From CAYXZO01 sp964469505 (lineage in GTDB: Bacteria; Fidelibacterota; UBA8477; JABMPR01), in the NCBI GenBank assembly GCA_964469505.1, contig CAYXZO010000041.1, positions 1-19,997 on the forward strand: a stretch of DNA of 19,997 nt. Direction: 5' to 3'. The notes under the pieces are model-generated. The model did not search any database, was not told where the DNA came from, and saw only the letters and a program-made list of their open reading frames with translations. Below, piece after piece: positions 14,405 through 19,997 of the stretch (its first letter is position 1; the number at the start of each line of letters is the position of its first letter). A program made the translations under genes and the position numbers.

Positions 14405-17400
14405 ATGAAGCGGTTCCTGGGCATAGGAGTCTCGGTTTTATTGCTTTTGGGCCAGATTTGGGCAGCGCCGGGAGCAAAACGTTCCCCCAAAGCGGATCTG
14501 AAGAATGTCCCCAAGACTAATCAAGCAGGGACTTTGCAGGTGGACTGGACTCCCCAAAGAGTGCAGGATGACGGCTTGCGCGATATCGATTTGGCCTATC
14601 ATGACGGCACTTTCGAATCCCAGATCGGATGCGGTGGTAGTTGTGCTTTTGCGGTCCGCTTTACCGCTGATATGCCCATGTTCCTCACGGGTCTTACCCT
14701 TTATTTCCAAGGGGATGCTTCTGAAACGGCGGGATATATAAGCATTTACGCCGACCCCGATGCTGGGGTAGCAGGCCCCCCTAGCCAACCGGCCGGCCCT
14801 AATGATGGAACCGCAATTTGGGAATCCGGCCCCGTGGATCTCTCCTCACCTGATGGTTCTTTGATTTCCGTTAGTTTGCCCATTGAGAATCTGCCTATCG
14901 ATGGCGGTGATTTTTACGTGGTAGTTTGGGAGCAAACAAACTTTTTGGGCATAGCTAATGACCTACAAATGAACTACCTGGATCGCAATTGGGTTTATAC
15001 CGGCAGTTGGACCACTATAAACGACGCTGTGGGTGGCGATCCAACCCTCACAGGCAATTTTGGTATAACGGTAACTTATATACCTCAAAATATTACCGGC
15101 TCTTACATGGTGGTGTCGCCTACCAATATCGACTTCGGCGTCATTCAAATCGCTGACGGGGCAGTTTCCGCTGATGTTACTATCAGTAATTTCGGGGATA
15201 CAGCTTTTGATATCACCGATATTGTCATTGATAACCCTGATTTCAGCACGTCATTATCACTGCCGGCCACAGTTCCAGCGGACAGTTTTATTACCATGGA
15301 TGTGGTTCTTACCCCTGCGACTACTGGATTGGTGGAAGCTACTTTCACTATCGTCAGTACGGCGGATAATATTGATACTGCACTGGTTCACGCTGCTGCT
15401 ATGGTATATGACGGCTTCCCCCAGTATCTAGTCTGGAATCCTGCAGCTTCACCCAGTGCTGCAGAGATTGTCAGCACTTTAGAGGGAATGGGATACACGG
15501 CTTTTGAGACTACCGATTTGTTTTTCTTCGGTGATCCAGTACAGGTTGGCTATGATGCCGTTTTTGTCTGTTTGGGGATTTACCCTGATAACTATGTATT
15601 GAGTGAAGATCAACCTGAGGTAGCGGCACTGGTCTCATTCGCCCAAAGTGGGGGAGCTCTTTATATGGAGGGCGGAGATACCTGGGCTTTTGATTCTCCC
15701 ACCAGCTTACACAGCTACTTTGGAATCGATGGCATCAGTGATGGATCAGGAGACCTGGATGAAGTGGTAGGGGTCGGATTTGCAGCAGGGATGGATTACC
15801 CCTATGCGGGTGGTAATTCATGGATTGATCATCTGGCTCCCCTTGGGCCGGAACCATTTGTAATTCACCTAAATCCTGCTGATAGCGCCGCCTGTGGTAT
15901 AGCCTGGAATTCTCCGACGACCCACACTATCGGGACTTCATTTGAATTTGGTGGTTTGGTTGACACGACCTACACCAAAGCCGATTTGATGGCGGCTTAC
16001 CTGGAATTCTTCACCCAGCCGTACACTGACAATGTGCCGCCTCAAATCTCTGGGGTGACCAGTTTTGAATATACCCTGGACACCACAGGTCCCTACGTCA
16101 TCCAGGCTGTGGTGACTGACAATACTCAACTTTCTTCCGTGAGCTTGTATTACAGCCTTAACGGTGGTGCTTTCACGGAAGTGGCGATGATTGATTCCGG
16201 CAATGGTTTGTATTCCGGTGAAATTCCAGGACAACCGGTGGGTACTACCGTTGGTTTCTATGTCAGCGCCACTGACACCGCTGGTAACACTGCGGTAGAG
16301 CCGGCAGATGCTCCCAATGAATTGTACGTGTTTTCAGTTCTGTCTCACCTCCCGCCAACTTATGTAACTGCCGAATCAGGTTTAGACGGACATGTAGTTT
16401 TGAACTGGATGCCTCCGGGTACCGAGCAACCACCCATAATCGAATGTGCCGATTTTCAAATCACCCAGTTGCCCTATAGTGATTTTGGAAGCAACGCCGG
16501 GATGGGCGATGACTTCGACGTGACTTTCAGTGACGGCGAAGATGTGGCTTATCAGATTGATGTGGTCGGCAATCCCGTTACCCTGACCATTACTTTGTGT
16601 AACGGCACCGATTACGATTCCAAGCTGGAAGTGTTTTACGATGACTGCCAGACTTCCACTGGGTATTACAATGACGACTTCTGCGGCCTGCAGTCTGAGT
16701 TGGATAATGTGTATCTTGAGCCTGGAACTTACCTGATTGTAATTGATGGTTTCGGCGGTGCCACGGGCAACTATTACCTGGATGTTTACGAACAAACCGA
16801 GCGCGTTGCCCCCCATGACTATTTTGCTGGCGCCCTGCAGCATGAGGTGAGTAAGATCCAGTCCAATGGTTTAGAGCTGGCTTCCCAAACACTGAGTTCA
16901 CCGGCTAGGCGCTATTACCGCCCAGCAAACTTCCGGGAACTCCTTGGATTTGGTATCTACCGTAATACCGCTTCCCCAGTCCTGATTGATCCAGCCTACC
17001 AGGTAGTGACTCTAGATTCGACTGTTTTGACATATGATGACACAGGACTTTCCAACGGCACTACCTACTATTATCGAGTAAGTGCGATTTATTCCGATGG
17101 CGAGGCGGCTTCCGGGGAAGTTGCGGCCACTCCAGTAAACTATCCGCCGGCCGCCCCACAGAATCTGGTGGGCACCGCGGATGGGTTGGTTGCAATCCTG
17201 GACTGGGATGATAATACAGACTATGATTTGGCTTACTACAATGTATATCGAGATGAAGTCTTAATCGATACTACTACCGTTTCTGCTTATTATGATAGTT
17301 TGAGCATCGGCGGTCTGCACCTTTACCAAGTCACAGCAGTGGATGCCGATGGGGCTGAATCCGATCTCTCAAATAGAGTCCAGCTAGTTGTCGGCAACGA

Positions 17401-19997
17401 CCCGCCTATGAATTTACGGGCGGAATCGGGTTTGGACGGACAAGTTGCGTTACAGTGGGATCCGCCGGGAACGGAAGGGCCACCGCAACTGGATTGCGCG
17501 GATTACGTAATAACCGGACTACCCTTCACGGATGTGGGTAGTAACGCCGGCATGAACGACGATTTCGATGTGATGGGTAGTGATGGTGAAGATGTCGCTT
17601 ACCAGCTTTATCTCCCCACGGATGCCACTATTGATGTAACTCTGTGCTCAGACAACACCGACTATGATACCAAACTGGAAATTTTCAACGCTGACTGTTT
17701 CACCTCTACCGGGTATTATGACGATGACGATTTTGATTGTTCAGTAAACATCCTTCAATCTGGAATTTGGGGCGCTTATCTACCTGCCGGAACGTACTTA
17801 ATTGTTGTGGATGGCTTTGGCGGTAGCACAGGCAATTATGAAATCAACGTCACCGAAAGTGTAGTCGCCCGTCGGCCGATTGCCGATAGAAACGACGCTA
17901 TGGCGTATGAAATGCGTAAGCTGGCTCGGGCGCATATAACTCCTACTCGCCACGATCTGGCTTCGGCACCGTTGAGGCTGGCCCGACCGATGGAATACTC
18001 CGGGTTCCTGGTATACCGGGATGGCGTAGTGGTTTCCGATACCCTGGATCCGGATACATTGAACTACGTTGATCAGTATTTACCCAATGGTGTTGAATAC
18101 TGCTATGTAGTTCAAGCCCTCTATCCGGATGTAAACAGTAACTCTAACGAAGCTTGCGCCACTCCGGAGAACCATCCTCCAGCACCCCCGCAAAACCTGG
18201 AGGGTGTAGTTAACGACCATGATATTACACTGACCTGGAGTCCCAATACTGACTATGACCTGGCTTCTTATAACGTTTATCGGAATGATACTCTAATCAC
18301 CAACCTGACCGATACCACCTACAGTGAACATCTACCTGTAAGTGGAATTTACGTTTATAACGTCACTGCGGTGGACGCCGAAGGAGCGGAATCGGCTTAC
18401 AGCAATACGGTTATCTTACCTGTAGGTAACTTACCTCCCTCAGCCGCCCGAGCTGTTTCCGGTTTGGATGGAGCTGTGGATCTGTATTGGATGGAGCCCG
18501 GCATAATCGGTGGCGCTGGCTTAAGTGAAGGTTTTGAAAGTGGTATCTTTCCACCGGAAGGTTGGACCCAGATAATCAACGATGCCAATGCCAGTTGGCA
18601 GTTGTATGACAGTACCAATAATGCCGAAATGGTACACTCTGGCTTATATAGTGGCGGTGTCTGGTGGGATTTTGACCATCAGGATGAGTGGCTGATTACT
18701 CCTGCATTTACCGTAGGAGCGACGGATCAATTAACCTTCTGGTCCTATGCCTACCAGGGATCCCAATACGGAGATCACTACTACGTCAAAGTTTCCGCGG
18801 ATGGTGGTCAGACATGGGATGTGGCGCTGGATATGTCCGCCCTGCCGGTCTACGACAATCCGGATGCTAACAACTTCAACACCTGGATTACACCTTACAC
18901 CGTGGACCTTAGCGCTTACGCGGGTCAGACCATCCAATTGGCTTTTCATGCCATTGACGTGAATGATCCCAACGATCCCAATTATCCGGGGCTATGGTAC
19001 ATCTGGATGATAGACGACATCGAGGTAGGTCCCCCTGGAGCGGCTCCTCGTTTTGTGGCCCATACAGGTCTTCGGGGGTTGGAGATTCCCAATGCTGCTC
19101 GTGCTACTGCTGCGGTGGATTGGTCTTTTCAGCACCGGCAATTACATGGTAACAGGCTGAGGTCTATCCGTTGGGCAACCCCAATGGTAGTGCACACGGT
19201 GAGGCCAGAACTACGCTCACAACTTATGGGTTACAGCATTTACCGTTCGGATACCAGCCCAGTTGCCTTGGATGATGCTCATCTCATAGCTGATCTGGAT
19301 ACCCTCACTTTCAGTTACCACGATTTCCCCTTAATCAACGGACAAACTTACTATTATATCATTACTGCCAATTACACTGATGAAATCTCAGCCACGGGAG
19401 AGCTAAGTGCCACACCCCAGAATCATCCCCCGGCAGTCCCGACGGGGTTGACGGGTGTAGGCGATGAACAATTGAATGTAACTCTTGACTGGGATGACAA
19501 TACCGATTACGACTTTGGTTATTACCGTGTTTATCGGAATGATGTTTACATCGCGGATGCCAATACATCTGAGTTCTCGGAGACCTTGGATTCATCTGGC
19601 ATCTACACTTACTACGTGACTGCGGTTGATACCGGTGGGCTGGAGTCCGAGCCCAGTGAGGCAGTCGCGGTATTAGCGGGTATGTTGCCTCCTGGCAGAG
19701 TCAGAGCCGTTTCGGGCTTGGATGGGCAGGTGGATCTCACCTGGACTCCGCCGGGAGTCACGGGGCCCGAACCGCTGCCGTGTGCTGATTTCATCATTGA
19801 GGAACTACCTTTCTCTGACGTTAACAGCAACGCTGGTATGGGTGATGATTTCGATGTTACCGGTTCCGACGGCGAAGATGTAGCCTATCAGATCTACATA
19901 TACGAAGGCGACGTCATCGATATCACCTTCTGTTCCGCTAATACTGACTACGACACCAAAGTGGAGATTTTCAATGCCGATTGTATGACCAGCACGG
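14405..19997 (+). CDS. Giant secreted multidomain protein with nested FN3 mega-repeats, partial (3' end beyond the window)
   Basis: One open frame of 1864 codons runs off the right edge with no stop. ATG 14405 has GAGGAG at 14393-14398. Residues 1-20 are a signal peptide (KR, then LGIGVSVLLLLGQIWA). A beta-rich N-terminal domain with GCGGSC follows to about 230, an ASH/Ig-like domain (SPTNIDFGVIQ) spans about 235-337, and a GATase-like alpha/beta domain spans about 339-540 (DAVFVCLGIYPDNY, C389; GGALYMEGGDTW). An Ig-like domain then runs to about 646. From 649 tandem units begin at 649, 999, 1343 and 1761. In each, an FN3 domain is opened after SGLDGxVxLxWxPPG by an inserted domain and resumes at GxxIYR; an intact FN3 follows. 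An outer-surface, adhesin- or protease-related role is inferred. No catalytic motif of a known protease was seen, and the C-terminal sorting signal is outside the window. Confidence 0.9.
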   Translation, partial: MKRFLGIGVSVLLLLGQIWAAPGAKRSPKADLKNVPKTNQAGTLQVDWTPQRVQDDGLRDIDLAYHDGTFESQIGCGGSCAFAVRFTADMPMFLTGLTLYFQGDASETAGYISIYADPDAGVAGPPSQPAGPNDGTAIWESGPVDLSSPDGSLISVSLPIENLPIDGGDFYVVVWEQTNFLGIANDLQMNYLDRNWVYTGSWTTINDAVGGDPTLTGNFGITVTYIPQNITGSYMVVSPTNIDFGVIQIADGAVSADVTISNFGDTAFDITDIVIDNPDFSTSLSLPATVPADSFITMDVVLTPATTGLVEATFTIVSTADNIDTALVHAAAMVYDGFPQYLVWNPAASPSAAEIVSTLEGMGYTAFETTDLFFFGDPVQVGYDAVFVCLGIYPDNYVLSEDQPEVAALVSFAQSGGALYMEGGDTWAFDSPTSLHSYFGIDGISDGSGDLDEVVGVGFAAGMDYPYAGGNSWIDHLAPLGPEPFVIHLNPADSAACGIAWNSPTTHTIGTSFEFGGLVDTTYTKADLMAAYLEFFTQPYTDNVPPQISGVTSFEYTLDTTGPYVIQAVVTDNTQLSSVSLYYSLNGGAFTEVAMIDSGNGLYSGEIPGQPVGTTVGFYVSATDTAGNTAVEPADAPNELYVFSVLSHLPPTYVTAESGLDGHVVLNWMPPGTEQPPIIECADFQITQLPYSDFGSNAGMGDDFDVTFSDGEDVAYQIDVVGNPVTLTITLCNGTDYDSKLEVFYDDCQTSTGYYNDDFCGLQSELDNVYLEPGTYLIVIDGFGGATGNYYLDVYEQTERVAPHDYFAGALQHEVSKIQSNGLELASQTLSSPARRYYRPANFRELLGFGIYRNTASPVLIDPAYQVVTLDSTVLTYDDTGLSNGTTYYYRVSAIYSDGEAASGEVAATPVNYPPAAPQNLVGTADGLVAILDWDDNTDYDLAYYNVYRDEVLIDTTTVSAYYDSLSIGGLHLYQVTAVDADGAESDLSNRVQLVVGNDPPMNLRAESGLDGQVALQWDPPGTEGPPQLDCADYVITGLPFTDVGSNAGMNDDFDVMGSDGEDVAYQLYLPTDATIDVTLCSDNTDYDTKLEIFNADCFTSTGYYDDDDFDCSVNILQSGIWGAYLPAGTYLIVVDGFGGSTGNYEINVTESVVARRPIADRNDAMAYEMRKLARAHITPTRHDLASAPLRLARPMEYSGFLVYRDGVVVSDTLDPDTLNYVDQYLPNGVEYCYVVQALYPDVNSNSNEACATPENHPPAPPQNLEGVVNDHDITLTWSPNTDYDLASYNVYRNDTLITNLTDTTYSEHLPVSGIYVYNVTAVDAEGAESAYSNTVILPVGNLPPSAARAVSGLDGAVDLYWMEPGIIGGAGLSEGFESGIFPPEGWTQIINDANASWQLYDSTNNAEMVHSGLYSGGVWWDFDHQDEWLITPAFTVGATDQLTFWSYAYQGSQYGDHYYVKVSADGGQTWDVALDMSALPVYDNPDANNFNTWITPYTVDLSAYAGQTIQLAFHAIDVNDPNDPNYPGLWYIWMIDDIEVGPPGAAPRFVAHTGLRGLEIPNAARATAAVDWSFQHRQLHGNRLRSIRWATPMVVHTVRPELRSQLMGYSIYRSDTSPVALDDAHLIADLDTLTFSYHDFPLINGQTYYYIITANYTDEISATGELSATPQNHPPAVPTGLTGVGDEQLNVTLDWDDNTDYDFGYYRVYRNDVYIADANTSEFSETLDSSGIYTYYVTAVDTGGLESEPSEAVAVLAGMLPPGRVRAVSGLDGQVDLTWTPPGVTGPEPLPCADFIIEELPFSDVNSNAGMGDDFDVTGSDGEDVAYQIYIYEGDVIDITFCSANTDYDTKVEIFNADCMTST
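16349..17398 (+). repeat. Mega-repeat unit 1 (350 aa): split FN3 with PPC-like insert, plus intact FN3
   Basis: Residues 649-998. The FN3 start carries AESGLDGHVVLNWMPPG. A PPC-like insert (about 680-798) has four cysteines, DGEDVAYQI, a TDYDSKLEVF strand and GTYLIVIDGFGGATGNYYL. A 47-residue basic linker (16799-16939) with PARRYYRP leads to LGFGIYRN, where the FN3 resumes. The intact FN3 (913-998) contains LDWDDNTDYDLAYYNVYRD. Confidence 0.85.
17399..18430 (+). repeat. Mega-repeat unit 2 (344 aa): split FN3 with PPC-like insert, plus intact FN3
   Basis: Residues 999-1342. It starts with RAESGLDGQVALQWDPPG. The PPC-like insert (1029-1152) is close to unit 1, with GSNAGMNDDFDV, DGEDVAYQL, NTDYDTKLEIFNADC and GTYLIVVDGFGGSTGNYEI. 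The Arg-rich 45-residue linker (17861-17995) differs in sequence from unit 1. The FN3 resumes at YSGFLVYRDG. The intact FN3 begins at NHPPAPPQNL. Confidence 0.85.
18431..19684 (+). repeat. Mega-repeat unit 3 (418 aa): split FN3 with cleaved-adhesin-like insert, plus intact FN3
   Basis: Residues 1343-1760. The FN3 start RAVSGLDGAVDLYWMEPG matches the other units, but the insert (about 1371-1542) is different. It has EGFESGIFPPEGWTQIIND, VHSGLYSGGVWW, DEWLITPAFTV and WYIWMIDDIEVG, as in choice-of-anchor J / cleaved-adhesin domains. A 65-residue linker with several Arg and His (19031-19225) precedes MGYSIYRSD. The intact FN3 begins at NHPPAVPTGL. Confidence 0.85.
19685..19997 (+). repeat. Mega-repeat unit 4, partial: split FN3 with PPC-like insert
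   Basis: Residues 1761-1864, cut by the window edge. RVRAVSGLDGQVDLTWTPPG is followed by a PPC-like insert from 1793 (PCADFIIEELPFSDV, DGEDVAYQIYIYEG, NTDYDTKVEIFNADC). The PPC-like insert thus returns after the different insert of unit 3. Confidence 0.8.

Noticed and set aside
16382..16843. 153-codon antisense open frame within the giant gene
   Set aside because: It mirrors the PPC-like insert of repeat unit 1 and has no independent support.
16349..19997. CRISPR or short tandem DNA repeats
   Set aside because: The periodicity is about 1 kb, lies in a continuous reading frame and is conserved at protein rather than DNA level, so it reflects domain repeats.

Overview
The window looks like a chromosomal segment of a Gram-negative bacterium with a two-membrane envelope. 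It carries lipoproteins, a class A penicillin-binding protein and a very large secreted multidomain protein. The most likely home is the FCB side of the tree (Bacteroidota relatives such as Marinimicrobia-, KSB1- or Calditrichota-like lineages). That placement is inference. It rests on an AMP nucleosidase of the short Bacteroidota type, a two-subunit 2-oxoacid:ferredoxin oxidoreductase with a fused gamma-alpha chain, a two-subunit class I fumarase, and a surface protein built from FN3, PPC-like and cleaved-adhesin-like domains. No rRNA, tRNA, transposase, integrase or CRISPR array was seen.

Layout. Positions 1-1332 (minus strand) hold a short GlpD-type FAD-dependent glycerol-3-phosphate dehydrogenase, coupled by an ATGA overlap to the start of an MTH938-like gene that runs off the left edge. 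A 357-base gap (1333-1689) separates this divergent pair from a plus-strand block. That block contains aconitase (acnA, 1690-4374), a PEBP/YbhB-family protein that may have two starts, a membrane-anchored alpha/beta hydrolase, korA-korB, both subunits of class I fumarase, and a class A PBP (to 12605). The PBP appears to start at a rare ATT codon, because that codon has a perfect Shine-Dalgarno and restores a full membrane anchor. AMP nucleosidase lies convergent on the minus strand (12661-13437). A small lipoprotein gene follows (13532-14203), then a 200-base leader containing two clear hairpins. The rest of the window (14405 to the right edge) is one uninterrupted reading frame of more than 1864 codons.

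How the genes fit together. AcnA, KorAB and fumarase are TCA-cycle enzymes catalysing citrate/isocitrate, 2-oxoglutarate/succinyl-CoA and fumarate/malate steps. Use of ferredoxin at the 2-oxoglutarate step means the segment could run oxidatively or reductively; the window does not decide which. korA, korB, fumA and fumB have gaps of 12, 12 and -8 bases and are probably one transcript, with the PBP 50 bases behind.

The most unusual object is the giant secreted protein. After a signal peptide, an ASH/Ig-like domain and a GATase-like domain, it enters a tandem mega-repeat of about 345-420 residues. In each unit an FN3 domain is split after its first strands by an inserted domain (PPC-like in units 1, 2 and 4; cleaved-adhesin-like in unit 3). 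An Arg-rich variable linker, the remainder of the FN3 and one intact FN3 follow. The insertion point behaves like a cassette site.
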